Shown: piece after piece, positions 33,060-42,271 of the stretch | Layout: each line of letters opens with the position of its first letter | How positions within the stretch are numbered: the first letter of the stretch is position 1 | Assembly: GCA_029551185.1 (NCBI GenBank) | Contig: JAKPFY010000210.1 | Span: forward strand, 1 to 47,659 | Length of the DNA: 47,659 nt | Source of the DNA: Bacillota bacterium | GTDB taxonomy: Bacteria; Bacillota; SHA-98; UBA4971 | Reading direction: 5' to 3' | Program-made: the position numbers and the translations under genes | The notes under the pieces: generated by a model | Seen by the model: the letters and a program-made list of their open reading frames with translations, nothing else | Told to the model about the DNA's origin: nothing | The model's database searches: none

Positions 33060-34301
33060 CTAAGCAGCATGAGCGCCAGATGATACGTTCGGCGCTTCCC
33101 CCTTGTTAACATTCATCATAAACGTGAAGGCCACTACTAAACTGACAAATGCACACGGAAACAGAGCCTGATTGCCAAGGGCATCCATAAACCACCCGAA
33201 CAACGGTGGCGCAGCAATAGCTGCGAGGGATGAGAAAAAGTAGTAAAGGCCGGTATACGCCCCTGTTTGGGCGCTGCTTGTCATATCCACCACCATAGGG
33301 TAAGAATTGATATTTACTAAGGCCCAAAATAGTCCCCCTATAAGAAGAAGCGCTTGTAAAGTGATGCCTGGGTTGGCAAACCGAAGAGCAATAATAACAA
33401 GGCCAAGACCCGAGACACCAACAAGAATAGTCTTCTTCCGGCCAATAGCTGTAGCGAGAAATCCGCTGGGGATAGCAAAAACGAGAAATGACAGTGAGAA
33501 GAATCCCAAGGAAAATGCTGCCTGGTCAGGTGTCATCCCCCAAACTTCAACCCCGTACAAGGTAAAGAGCGCTTCAATCCCACACCAGCCTACGAACCAG
33601 AAAAAGATCGCAAGAAGCATGTTCCTTGCGCTTTTATCCTTGTCTGTCCATACCTCAGTCATTGCCTGAACAATACCTACACTCTTATCCTGACCGGGTT
33701 CTACAGTCTGTGATTCCCGGATAGTAAGAAAGAGCACAGCGACAATAAGCACCATCAAGACAGCTGTCACAAGAAACGGGAAGGCAGGATCCATACGGTA
33801 AAGGCTTGAAAACACAAAGAACGCCAAGAGCGCCCCTAAACCGCCCATGAAATTAATGATTCCGTTTGCCTTGCTTCTCAGAGACGACGGAGTTATATCA
33901 GGCATAAGCGCAACTGTAGGCGCCCTAAACACTGTCATAGCCAGATTCATGATACCCACGGCGATAATTATGGAAACCAGCGAAAACCTTGCATATGGAA
34001 TCAGCGCGAAAGCCACTGCAGCCACAGGCACGCCCACCAGAAGATAAGGCATTCTCCGTCCGAATCGCGTCCATGTCGAGTCGCTCTTCGCGCCGAAATA
34101 CGGCTGAAGCGTAATAGCTGCGATATTGTCTAATGTCATGATAAAGCCTACAAGTGTCGTACGGTAAGCGGTGTCCTTAAGAAGTTCCGCAAGGAAAATC
34201 GGAACATACGAATTATAGATGGACCAGCTAAGGGTAATGCCGAGGAATCCCAGACCTAACACAAACGTTTTCCTGTAATCCAACTTAACCTCGTTATTCA
34301 C
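33060..34301 (-). CDS. MFS transporter, probable sugar/polyol carrier
   Basis: A 413-residue major-facilitator protein with about twelve hydrophobic helices. The loop between helices 2 and 3 has GAKSDSTWTRFGRRMPYLLVG, the pattern of GPH/sucrose-type carriers (D...GRRxPYxxxG). A central cytoplasmic loop follows helix 6. GTG 34301 has GGAGGGG about 7 nt upstream, and the gene starts 1 nt after the stop of the GDPD gene, so the two are translated together. The substrate is not clear. Glycerophosphodiesters or their polyol product fit the partner enzyme. Confidence 0.85.
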   Translation of the reverse strand: MNNEVKLDYRKTFVLGLGFLGITLSWSIYNSYVPIFLAELLKDTAYRTTLVGFIMTLDNIAAITLQPYFGAKSDSTWTRFGRRMPYLLVGVPVAAVAFALIPYARFSLVSIIIAVGIMNLAMTVFRAPTVALMPDITPSSLRSKANGIINFMGGLGALLAFFVFSSLYRMDPAFPFLVTAVLMVLIVAVLFLTIRESQTVEPGQDKSVGIVQAMTEVWTDKDKSARNMLLAIFFWFVGWCGIEALFTLYGVEVWGMTPDQAAFSLGFFSLSFLVFAIPSGFLATAIGRKKTILVGVSGLGLVIIALRFANPGITLQALLLIGGLFWALVNINSYPMVVDMTSSAQTGAYTGLYYFFSSLAAIAAPPLFGWFMDALGNQALFPCAFVSLVVAFTFMMNVNKGEAPNVSSGAHAA

Positions 34302-34302
34302 C

Positions 34303-35046
34303 TTACCACCCCTCCTTCACGAGATTAATCATTTCTCCGGGACAATTCGTAATTACAGCATCCACACCTGAGGTAACCATCATCTTCATGTCATCTGCCC
34401 TATCGACAGTCCACACGTTAACAGACAGCCCTGCATCGTGCGCACCACGGACAATTTCAGGTGTCACCAGATAGAATGCAGGATGCAGAGCGTCGGCAGG
34501 CACATGACTTGCGTATATCCACGGTTCAACTAATCCTTCCATATACAGAATGCCGGTCCTTACCTTAGGTTCAACGCCTTTTACCATTCTAAGAGAATAA
34601 TGATTGAATGAGGATATGATCGTCTTGTCAAGGATATCAAACTCACTCAACACTTCGATAACTTTGCGCTCAATGTGAGGATAAATAACCATACCGCTCT
34701 TCAGCTCTATGTTTATCAACTTGCTCCTGTCTGCGATAAGCCCAAGGACTTCCCTCAGCGTAGGAATTCTTTCTCCTTTAAACCTGATGTCAAACCAAGA
34801 ACCGGCGTCAAGAGCCGTAAGCTCACTCCGCGTCATGTCCCTTACCCATCCTGAGCCATTCGTGGTCCTTGTCACAGTCTCATCATGGATTACTACGACC
34901 TCCCCGTCTTTTGACATGTGCACATCAAACTCAAACCCGTCAGCACCTGTCTCAAGGCCTCGATTAAATGCTGCAAGTGTGTTTTCCGGAGCTTCTGACG
35001 ACGCTCCCCGGTGGGCAATAACCAACGGTCTTAATTCTCCACCCAT
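34303..35046 (-). CDS. Glycerophosphodiester phosphodiesterase (GDPD)
   Basis: The enzyme splits glycerophosphodiesters to sn-glycerol 3-phosphate and an alcohol. Motifs match the family: VIAHRGASSEAPENTLAAF, FEFDVHMSKDGEVVVIHD with the metal-binding Glu/Asp and His, and LINIELKSG. The C-terminus has VNVWTVDRADDMKMMVTSGVDAVITNCP. There is no signal peptide, so it should act in the cytoplasm after uptake. ATG 35046 has GGAGGG 7 nt upstream; an in-frame start at 35085 is rejected. About 247 residues, typical of cytosolic UgpQ-type enzymes. It forms an operon with the MFS gene. Confidence 0.93.
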   Translation of the reverse strand: MGGELRPLVIAHRGASSEAPENTLAAFNRGLETGADGFEFDVHMSKDGEVVVIHDETVTRTTNGSGWVRDMTRSELTALDAGSWFDIRFKGERIPTLREVLGLIADRSKLINIELKSGMVIYPHIERKVIEVLSEFDILDKTIISSFNHYSLRMVKGVEPKVRTGILYMEGLVEPWIYASHVPADALHPAFYLVTPEIVRGAHDAGLSVNVWTVDRADDMKMMVTSGVDAVITNCPGEMINLVKEGW

Positions 35047-35559
35047 ACCGCAACCCTCCAGCCTCGTTTGAGAGTAACCAATCATTCAATAACACTTGCA
35101 GAGATTCCTCCATATTCTTGTATCTGTTTGTCGGTACTTGAATGAGGACTGTGTCATGTGGCAAGATCAGTCTTTGTCATACAGACTCAGGAATCTCGAC
35201 GTGTGAATCATTCTATATACCCCGCTGAATTCCTCTACACCGAGACCCTCACACCTAAGACGCGAAGCCTCTTAAGCCGTCCCGTCTGCATGCATTCATC
35301 TGTTTGTACAAAACACAAGTAAACCTGTTTAAGACCAAGAAGAGGGCTTGATACAATAATATTACAATGACCTCAATTTATGTAAACTTATACTACATCT
35401 TGGAAGGATTTTTTCAGTGTGCGCCGAATTAAAACAGTATTAGTCGTACTGGGAAATATAATAAGACAAGACAACAGTTGGGGGGGGTATGGAGCCACAA
35501 CGAATCTATCAGCCAGCTTAACCGACTACATGTAAACAACTTAAAAGGAGGAAGCCGTC
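35047..35559. other. 513-bp divergent intergenic region
   Basis: No gene is seen. A possible rightward promoter for the BMP operon is ATGACC at 35367-35372 and TATACT at 35389-35394, 16 nt apart. A run of eight G residues lies at 35480-35487. No purine or other known riboswitch pattern was recognised in the 165-nt leader that would result. AT-rich sequence spans 35300-35470. Promoters for the leftward GDPD gene are not clear. Confidence 0.35.
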
Positions 35560-36648
35560 GTGAAATTCCGAAGGTGGACTGTTTTGGTTTGCGTGATCAC
35601 CATGTTGTCAGTGCTTACTCTTGGGATTAGTGGGATATCAGCAGCCTCGGACAAGATGAAGGTCGGTTTTATCTATTCCAGTCCTGTCGGAGATATGGGA
35701 TGGGCTTATGAACACAACAGAGGCAGACTGCACCTCATGGAGAAATTGCCTTACGTTGAGACTGTTTACGTAGAGAATGTACCGGAATCAAGTGACGCTG
35801 AGAGAGTTTTGACCCAACTGGCAGAAGCAGGCTGCAAGGTTATCTTCGCTTGCAGCTTTGGCTACATGGATTTCGTCCACTCCGTCGCCACACGCTATCC
35901 AGATGTAATCTTCATGCATAATACAGGATTTAAAACCGCAGAAAATGTCGGTATATACTTCGGTAGAATATATCAAGCAAGATATCTTACAGGTATGGTT
36001 GCAGGAAAAATGACAGAATCCAATCTTATCGGATATGTTGCCGCTATGCCCATTCCTGAAGTAGTCAGAGGTATTAACGCGTTTACTCTCGGGGTACGAA
36101 GCGTGAATCCCAAAGCCAAAGTGAAAGTCGTTTGGACAAACACCTGGTATGACCCAGCCAGAGAAAAGGATGCTGCGAAGAGCCTCATCGAGGCAGGTTG
36201 CGATGTCATTGCTCAGCACCAAAACAGCCCTGCCCCTCAGCAAGCTGCAGGAGAAGCAGGGGTATACGGCATTGGTTATAACACTGACATGAGGCAATTC
36301 GCACCTAACGCCGTGCTTACCAACCCAGTATGGAACTGGGGCCCGTTCTATGTGGACTGTGTTGAGGCAGTACGCAACGGAACCTGGAAGTCCCCGTATG
36401 ACTATTGGGGTGGTTTGGAGGATGCAGTAGTCGATATTGGCCCGTACGGCCCGATGGTTCCGGAAGATGTCAAAGAACTTGTCATCAAAAAGAAGAGCGA
36501 AATAGCTCAAGGTAAGTTCAAAGTATTCGAAGGGCCAATTAAAGACAATAAGGGCGTAGAAAGGGTAAAACCGGGGCAAGTAATGACTGATCAAGAGCTT
36601 CTCAGCTTCGACTGGTTCGTCGAAGGAGTAGAAGGTACGCTCAACTAA
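35560..36648 (+). CDS. BMP-family ABC transporter substrate-binding protein
   Basis: A 362-residue exported binding protein of the BMP/PnrA family, whose members bind nucleosides. The signal peptide ends near GISGISAASD; no lipobox cysteine is present, so it is probably free in the periplasm, in keeping with a diderm cell. Family segments include VGFIYSSPVGDMGWAYEHNRG, GCKVIFACSFGYMDFV and IGYVAAMPIPEVVRGINAFTLGV. GTG 35560 has AAGGAGG 8 nt upstream. It heads an operon of ATPase and two permeases, the order seen in nupABC/yufNOPQ-type systems. Confidence 0.9.
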   Translation: MKFRRWTVLVCVITMLSVLTLGISGISAASDKMKVGFIYSSPVGDMGWAYEHNRGRLHLMEKLPYVETVYVENVPESSDAERVLTQLAEAGCKVIFACSFGYMDFVHSVATRYPDVIFMHNTGFKTAENVGIYFGRIYQARYLTGMVAGKMTESNLIGYVAAMPIPEVVRGINAFTLGVRSVNPKAKVKVVWTNTWYDPAREKDAAKSLIEAGCDVIAQHQNSPAPQQAAGEAGVYGIGYNTDMRQFAPNAVLTNPVWNWGPFYVDCVEAVRNGTWKSPYDYWGGLEDAVVDIGPYGPMVPEDVKELVIKKKSEIAQGKFKVFEGPIKDNKGVERVKPGQVMTDQELLSFDWFVEGVEGTLN

Positions 36649-36701
36649 GAAATCACTGCAAGATTACTCTGCAACCATTTCTTTGTGAGCTGCCATGACT
36701 A

Positions 36702-36732
36702 GGGAAGGCCGACGATGCCTGTCGGCCTTCCC
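36702..36732. repeat. Perfect 12-bp inverted repeat between binding protein and ATPase genes
   Basis: GGGAAGGCCGAC (36702-36713) and GTCGGCCTTCCC (36721-36732) form a stem with a 7-nt loop, followed only by TTTC. Such stems after binding-protein genes often act as partial terminators or mRNA stabilisers that give more binding protein than membrane parts. Confidence 0.75.
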
Positions 36733-36753
36733 TTTCAACGTGGAGGGTGGCAA

Positions 36754-38295
36754 ATGCCTCAAAATGAAAATAATATCATTGAAATGCATGGAATTACTAA
36801 ACGCTTCCCTGGTGTGCTGGCCAATGAGAACATAAACTTTAGTGTAAGTTGCGGTGAAATCCATGCGCTGCTCGGTGAAAACGGGGCTGGAAAGAGTACT
36901 CTTATGAACATCCTGTCCGGACTTTACAAGCCTGATGAAGGAGATATTTTCGTAAAAGGCAAAAGGATACAGATCGGCTCGCCGAGACATGCGATAGAAG
37001 CAGGAATCGGCATGGTCCACCAGCATTTTCGTCTGGTGGAGAATTTTTCTGTAGCTGAAAACATAACCCTGGGGATGTCAACTCCCCGATTCCGCTTAGA
37101 TATGACTGCTATTGAAGACGAAGTCGCAACTCTATCCAAAAAATACGGCCTTCAACTGGATCCCCGGGCGGAAATCTGGCAGTTGTCCGTAGGAGAGCAA
37201 CAGCGGGTTGAGATTGTAAAGATGCTGTATCGCGGGGCTGACGTCCTCATCCTTGATGAACCCACAGCAGTGCTTACCCCTCAGGAAGCACGGGAACTCT
37301 TCGCCACACTTGACCGTATGAAAGCAACAGGACGATCCATAATATTCATCACCCATAAACTGGATGAAGTAATGCACGTTGCAGACAGGGTAACAGTACT
37401 CCGTGGAGGCCGCGTGGCAGCGACCGTGAACAAGAAGGATGTAACATCAAGACAGCTGGCCAGCCTTATGGTAGGCAAGGAACATTCTGCAACTCTTCCG
37501 GAGAAGGACTCGCTTCATTCAGAACCTGTCCTTACGCTTTCCGGTGTCACCGCTTACGGGGATCGCGGGACTATAGCACTGGACGGGGTTTCTCTTCAGG
37601 TCAGGGCAGGAGAGATCCTGGGAATTGCCGGTGTCGCCGGAAACGGACAACGAGAACTCACCGAAGTCATCACAGGTCTCAGAAGAACGCACTCTGGAAC
37701 CATATCCCTTCACGGACAAAACATAACCAACAAGACTCCGCTTGAGATCATAGACAGCGGAGTAAGCTATGTCCCTGAAGACAGGTATGGAACAGGCATG
37801 GCGCCGAATTTGAGCATCGTGGACAATATTATCTTAAAGTCGTATCGCTCACCTGTCATGTCCAAAGGACCTTTTATAGACTATGACGCTGCCAAACGTC
37901 ACGCAAAAGAATTGGTGGAGCGTTTTCAAGTGAAAACCGCTGGAATCCACAGCGCTGCCCGCTTACTGTCCGGGGGCAATGCCCAGAAATTACTCTTGGG
38001 ACGAGAAATCTCGTCAGATCCGAAGCTATTGGTAGCGGCTTATCCTACAAGGGGCCTTGATATCGGCGCTGCGGAGGCTATCAGAAGCATCCTTGTTAAC
38101 CAACGTAACCAGGGGGTGGCGATTCTCCTGATATCTGAGGACCTGGACGAACTGATTCGCTTATCTGACAGGATAGCGATAATGTTTGCAGGAAAGATCA
38201 TGGGAACGCTAAACCGCGATGAATGGAATATTGAACACATTGGACTGTTAATGGCAGGCGTCCTGGACGTCCAAGACGAGGAGGCGCTGACATGA
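36754..38295 (+). CDS. Nucleoside-type ABC transporter ATP-binding protein (two ABC domains)
   Basis: A 513-residue double ATPase as in RbsA, MglA and YufO/NupA. The first unit has the Walker A LLGENGAGKSTL, signature LSVGEQQRVEIVKML, and Walker B DVLILDEPTAVLTP. The second unit has the modified loop GVAGNGQRELTE and signature LSGGNAQKLLLGREI; the degenerate second Walker A is normal for the family. ATG 36754 has GGAGG 8 nt upstream; an in-frame ATG at 36715 would add 13 residues and lies inside the inverted repeat. The 3' end overlaps the next permease by 4 nt. Confidence 0.95.
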   Translation: MPQNENNIIEMHGITKRFPGVLANENINFSVSCGEIHALLGENGAGKSTLMNILSGLYKPDEGDIFVKGKRIQIGSPRHAIEAGIGMVHQHFRLVENFSVAENITLGMSTPRFRLDMTAIEDEVATLSKKYGLQLDPRAEIWQLSVGEQQRVEIVKMLYRGADVLILDEPTAVLTPQEARELFATLDRMKATGRSIIFITHKLDEVMHVADRVTVLRGGRVAATVNKKDVTSRQLASLMVGKEHSATLPEKDSLHSEPVLTLSGVTAYGDRGTIALDGVSLQVRAGEILGIAGVAGNGQRELTEVITGLRRTHSGTISLHGQNITNKTPLEIIDSGVSYVPEDRYGTGMAPNLSIVDNIILKSYRSPVMSKGPFIDYDAAKRHAKELVERFQVKTAGIHSAARLLSGGNAQKLLLGREISSDPKLLVAAYPTRGLDIGAAEAIRSILVNQRNQGVAILLISEDLDELIRLSDRIAIMFAGKIMGTLNRDEWNIEHIGLLMAGVLDVQDEEALT

Positions 38296-39461
38296 CGCAT
38301 GAAACTACCGTAACCGACGGGCGAGCGCAAACTACACAAGGACGCAAGTTTAAGATCCGGGTTGAGAGGAGGCTTGATACCCCTGCTTGGTGGAATATAT
38401 TAGTGCCGGTTGTATCTATTGCTCTCGCTCTGCTCTTTGGCGCGATCTTTCTTAAGATGACAGGATATTCACCAATTAAAGTATATGCGATAATGTTTAA
38501 AGACACTTTCGGAACCAAGTACGGTATAACTGAGACTTTGGTGAAAGCATCCCCCCTGCTGCTTTCGGCGGTTGGCGTGTCGATTGCCTTCAGGATGCAG
38601 CTTTGGAATATAGGAGCGGAAGGCCAGATTTACGTGGGAGCTCTGGCTGCGTCTTGGGTAGCGCTGACATTTACCGGCTTACCTGCATATATAATGATTC
38701 CGGCAATGGTTTTGGCAGCTGCCTTGGCAGGCGGTCTGTGGGCATTTCTTGGTTCAGCGCCCAGAGCTATCTGGGGTGTAAACGAAATCATTACCACACT
38801 TATGCTGAACTACATTGCCATATTCTGCGTAGAGTACTTTGTTTACGGGCCTTGGAGAGATCCGTTATCGTTTCTGTTTCCTCTCAGCCCTATGTTTCCA
38901 AAGAGTGCATGGCTCCCATGCTTCGGTAATACCAGGATTCACTTGGGGCTTGTTTTCGGTGTTGTCTCTGCCCTTGCAGTGGGACTTTTGTTATCGAGAA
39001 CTAAGTGGGGTTACGAAATCCGCGTTATAGGCGAGAACCCTGACGCTGCACGTTACTCAGGTATGAGCATTTCTCGGAACATCATTCTTGTCATGATCCT
39101 TAGCGGAGCAATATCAGGTATTGCAGGAATGTGTGAGGTATCAGGAATTATTCATAGACTCCAGGCTCAAGTTTCAGCAGGCTATGGCTATACGGCAATC
39201 ATCATTGCCTGGCTGGCTAAGCTTCACCCTATAGGCATAATTATCGTGTCGCTCCTTTTCGGGGGCCTTCTCGTGGCCGGGTATTCAGTGCAGATCTATG
39301 GGATTCCTGCAGATATCGCCACAATGCTCCAAGGTTCTCTGTTGTTTTTTGTGCTCGGCGTGGAAGCTCTTGCGCGATACAGAATCAGAATCATCCGCAG
39401 TTCACCTAAACCTGTACAAGCACAACAAGCTGCCGACGATGTGGCCCGGGAAATCACGTAA
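38292..39461 (+). CDS. ABC transporter permease (NupP/YufP-like)
   Basis: A 389-residue membrane protein of the branched-chain/ribose permease class. A long basic N-terminal leader precedes the first helix near residue 35. The region IAFRMQLWNIGAEGQIYVGALAASW is conserved in nucleoside permeases. IRVIGENPDAARYSGMSISRNIILVMILSGAISGIAGM is the cytoplasmic coupling helix. The ATG overlaps the ATPase stop codon as ATGA. Followed 36 nt later by a second permease. Confidence 0.92.
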   Translation: MTHETTVTDGRAQTTQGRKFKIRVERRLDTPAWWNILVPVVSIALALLFGAIFLKMTGYSPIKVYAIMFKDTFGTKYGITETLVKASPLLLSAVGVSIAFRMQLWNIGAEGQIYVGALAASWVALTFTGLPAYIMIPAMVLAAALAGGLWAFLGSAPRAIWGVNEIITTLMLNYIAIFCVEYFVYGPWRDPLSFLFPLSPMFPKSAWLPCFGNTRIHLGLVFGVVSALAVGLLLSRTKWGYEIRVIGENPDAARYSGMSISRNIILVMILSGAISGIAGMCEVSGIIHRLQAQVSAGYGYTAIIIAWLAKLHPIGIIIVSLLFGGLLVAGYSVQIYGIPADIATMLQGSLLFFVLGVEALARYRIRIIRSSPKPVQAQQAADDVAREIT

Positions 39462-39497
39462 ACCGGCCTCTGCAGATGATTCAGGAGGTAATTACAC

Positions 39498-40433
39498 ATG
39501 ACGCAAACTACTGTCGGATTTATCACTGCAGTGCTTGCTGCTGCAGTTCAAGCCGGTACGCCACTATTGTATGCCGCGCTCGGGGAGATTCTTACTGAAC
39601 GTGTCGGCATAATAAACTTGAGCGTGGAAGGAATAATGCTGGTGGGAGCAGTCAGCGGCTTCCTTGCTACAGTTGCCACGAAGAATCTTGCAGTCGGGAT
39701 ACTTGGGGCTGCTATTGCCGGAGGCATCATTGCAGCTATACACGCTTTCCTCTCAGTATCGCTCAAGGTAAACCAGGTAGTAAGCGGGCTGTCGCTGTCC
39801 CTGTTCGCTACAGGCGTAAGCGGTTATCTGGGGAAACCGATAATCGGCGTGCCGGCGCCTGTGAGTTTCAAACCCTATCCTATTCCCGGTCTTTCAAAGA
39901 TACCCGTTTTGGGGCAGATGTTTTTCAAGCATAACCTGTTAGTATACGGCTCCTATTTTCTTGTGGCATTTCTCTGGTACTTCCTATACAAGACCAGGCC
40001 GGGCCTGCACATGCGATCAGTGGGTGAGAGTCCGCGAACTGCTGACTCCCTTGGAATAAACGTAAATGCTGTCCAATATGCCTACACAATTATCGGTGGA
40101 GCGTTATCAGGTATCGCAGGGGCATATCTTTCCCTGGCCTATGCACCCAGCTGGATCGAACAAATGACTGCAGGACGCGGATGGATAGCTATTGCCCTCG
40201 TCATATTCGCTGTATGGAATCCTCTTCGGGCAATGGTAGGAGCGTACCTGTTCGGCGGAATTGAAGCCCTTGGGTTCAGAATACAGGTGGTAGGCGCAAC
40301 GATCTCTCCTATTGTGCTGAAGATGATGCCTTACATCTTTACTATTGCTGTGTTAATAATCACAACAGCACGTTCAGCGACTTACAAAACCGAAGCCCCT
40401 CAAGCTCTCGGTGTTCCCTATGAGCGTGAATAA
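39498..40433 (+). CDS. ABC transporter permease (NupQ-like)
   Basis: A 311-residue permease that begins with GTPLLYAALGEILTERVGIINLSVEGIMLVGA, the highly conserved second-permease opening of nucleoside-type systems. The coupling segment MRSVGESPRTADSLGINVNAVQYAYTIIGGALSGIAGAYLSL is clear. About nine hydrophobic helices. ATG 39498 has AGGAGG upstream with an 8-nt gap. It is the last gene of the operon and ends 32 nt before a 15-bp inverted repeat. Confidence 0.93.
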   Translation: MTQTTVGFITAVLAAAVQAGTPLLYAALGEILTERVGIINLSVEGIMLVGAVSGFLATVATKNLAVGILGAAIAGGIIAAIHAFLSVSLKVNQVVSGLSLSLFATGVSGYLGKPIIGVPAPVSFKPYPIPGLSKIPVLGQMFFKHNLLVYGSYFLVAFLWYFLYKTRPGLHMRSVGESPRTADSLGINVNAVQYAYTIIGGALSGIAGAYLSLAYAPSWIEQMTAGRGWIAIALVIFAVWNPLRAMVGAYLFGGIEALGFRIQVVGATISPIVLKMMPYIFTIAVLIITTARSATYKTEAPQALGVPYERE

Positions 40434-40464
40434 GGGCAATGCAAGCCGACAAGTTTATGGATGA

Positions 40465-40514
40465 AGGCTCAATGGGCAGCGATCGCTTCTTCAAGAACTC
40501 TGCCCATTGAGCCT
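40465..40514. terminator. Perfect 15-bp inverted repeat between convergent genes
   Basis: Arms at 40465-40479 and 40500-40514 pair without mismatch around a 20-nt loop. The left arm contains the stop codon of the leftward phosphodiesterase gene; the right arm encodes its last residues. It is placed to end rightward transcripts from the permease gene and may work in both directions, but lacks a clear T-run. Confidence 0.6.
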
Positions 40515-42001
40515 GCCGGCTTTCTCACGCCTAATAAGTGTGATATGGTTGGCGCCACATCAATAATAGCTGCAGGCTCATCCACTACAACGCCTTCTTT
40601 TATTCCGGCCCCACTAAGGAGCATGAAAACCCGACGTGATGACTCATCACCGGAGTTGTGTTGACCCCCTGCCCTTAAGCGAAGATTGCCGGGACTGAAG
40701 TGGCAAGGAGGTTTCGCCCAAATAAAGAGGGAGCCTAAATCCGGGTGAGCGCCTGCCTTTGCCAGCTCATGCAGGGACATATACCCTCCGAAATACGGCT
40801 TCTTCTTTAATGCGTCAATAATCTCGTTGTACTCAGGCAAAGTGATATCCCACCTGAAATAGAATTGCAAGGAGAGATCCCCTCCTACCAAGACTATGTC
40901 TGTACACGGAGAAGCTTCTTCACCCTCAGAAAGAATTTCCGCAGTGTAGCCCAACTCACCCAGCGTCTCCAGGACATCAGGCAGGCTTGTCTCCCCTTTG
41001 AAATAAGACATCCCGTGATCACTCGTAAGGATAATCGCAGATTGATCCAGGATTCCTAAGTCATTTAGCGCATCTACAAGAAGCCCCAGTTCTGAATCCA
41101 TATACGCGAGTTTACGAACGAGTCTGTCTCTCCATGCCTCGTAGTTGAGGGCAAGGGAAAAGCCGTAATTTATCCCTAAATTGTGGCCGGTCGCATCCAA
41201 GTCGTCAGCATATATTGCCAAGAACCTAGGAATTTCAGGGACAACCACGGATTGCCCGCCACAGGCCTTAACCGGTGCCTGCTTGAGAATCTTTATGGCT
41301 TCAGTGACTCGCTCATGCCATGATCCGGAAGGCTGAACATATAGATGACGAGGATCGTTAGGCCATGTCCCACGCCCTTCAAGCGCAAACTGCTGGACAG
41401 AAGCAGATGGAAGGCCGCTTTCGGCTACCACCTCCGCAATTGTCTCAGATGAGTTTTCCCTGTTCATTTGCTCAACTACATTCTCAGAAGGATCGTAGTA
41501 GAGGTGGGTATTGCCATGAACTGCCGGCCAGGCGCCGGTAACTATGCTCGTTTGCATAGGGACTGTTGTCCCGGGGAATCCGCAATACGCATTTGTAAAC
41601 AGGGCGCCTCTTGAGGCAAGGTAATTCAGGACAGGAGTCCCGGGCCCGCCTGGGCTGTTGGCCCACTCATAATACCGATAAGCAAATCCATCCCAATTTA
41701 TGTATATTACATAGGTGGCACAGGGTTCACTTTTGACTCCATCCCTTATCATTGGTTTAACCGGTTCCTTCCGGCTTCCCTCCCCCGGCTGTTCCTTGAA
41801 CTCAACGCTGTAGTCTCCTACTCGGGCGCTATGACTTGCCACGCCATCATTATTCACCGGGCCGTGTCCACTCGCATAAGACGAATACGCAGGAATAGAA
41901 CCTTGGCTGCTGAACCCTATACCCGGTTTTATACCGGTTAGGATCACACCGATTATGAGCATGAAAAGCGCAATAGAAAGTTCCGATGTTTTCTTCCTCA
42001 A
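40469..42001 (-). CDS. Exported type I phosphodiesterase/nucleotide pyrophosphatase (alkaline phosphatase superfamily)
   Basis: A 510-residue protein with an N-terminal signal or anchor (residues about 8-30). It has a low-complexity stretch to about residue 95, then the alkaline-phosphatase-superfamily core. Metal-site motifs are visible: YINWDGF near the start of the core; the threonine nucleophile in FPGTTVPMQTSIVTGAWPAVHG; DDLDATGHNLG; TSDHGM; and the last histidine in GGQHNSGDESSRR. These fit phosphodiesterases of the nucleotide pyrophosphatase/type I group. TTG 42001 has AGGAGG about 7 nt upstream. It probably releases phosphate esters or nucleosides outside the cell for the neighbouring transporters. 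Confidence 0.85.
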   Translation of the reverse strand: MRKKTSELSIALFMLIIGVILTGIKPGIGFSSQGSIPAYSSYASGHGPVNNDGVASHSARVGDYSVEFKEQPGEGSRKEPVKPMIRDGVKSEPCATYVIYINWDGFAYRYYEWANSPGGPGTPVLNYLASRGALFTNAYCGFPGTTVPMQTSIVTGAWPAVHGNTHLYYDPSENVVEQMNRENSSETIAEVVAESGLPSASVQQFALEGRGTWPNDPRHLYVQPSGSWHERVTEAIKILKQAPVKACGGQSVVVPEIPRFLAIYADDLDATGHNLGINYGFSLALNYEAWRDRLVRKLAYMDSELGLLVDALNDLGILDQSAIILTSDHGMSYFKGETSLPDVLETLGELGYTAEILSEGEEASPCTDIVLVGGDLSLQFYFRWDITLPEYNEIIDALKKKPYFGGYMSLHELAKAGAHPDLGSLFIWAKPPCHFSPGNLRLRAGGQHNSGDESSRRVFMLLSGAGIKEGVVVDEPAAIIDVAPTISHLLGVRKPAGSMGRVLEEAIAAH

Positions 42002-42201
42002 CGACTGTCCTCCTAAATGAGAAATTAAGTGACGACATGAAATATGAAGTCTTCAAATGCGAATTCGACAGGGCGCTCCGGGTAACCTTGTTTTATGCGG
42101 TGTTAATACCTGGTTAAGCCGGCAATTAGAAGGCAGTCTCCCATTCAGTAGGAGAGAAAAGGTTAAAGGCACCTTACGTCGAAGTTATAGAATTACTAAA
42201 T

Positions 42202-42230
42202 CCGCGCATTAAGACATCAATCATGCGCGG
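42202..42230. promoter_or_regulatory. Possible operator upstream of the Gfo/Idh operon
   Basis: CCGCGCAT (42202-42209) and ATGCGCGG (42223-42230) form a perfect 8-bp inverted repeat with a 13-nt spacer. It lies about 40 bp before the first Gfo/Idh start, in the divergent region with the phosphodiesterase gene. It could be a regulator site or an RNA hairpin. No regulator gene is in the window. Confidence 0.35.
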
Positions 42231-42271
42231 CATCGGCGCCAATAGACTGACAATCAGAGGAGGTTCGCAAG

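Noticed and set aside
35395-35559. Purine or other riboswitch in the BMP operon leader
   Set aside because: The conserved core of purine aptamers and of other known classes was not recognised. Only a small CAGTA/TACTG hairpin is seen.
35788-36594. 268-residue reading frame antisense to the BMP gene
   Set aside because: It lies wholly within a well-supported gene on the other strand, has no ribosome binding site and no recognisable protein features.
42202-42230. Terminator upstream of the Gfo/Idh genes
   Set aside because: The inverted repeat has no T-run and sits in a divergent promoter region, so it was listed as a possible operator instead.
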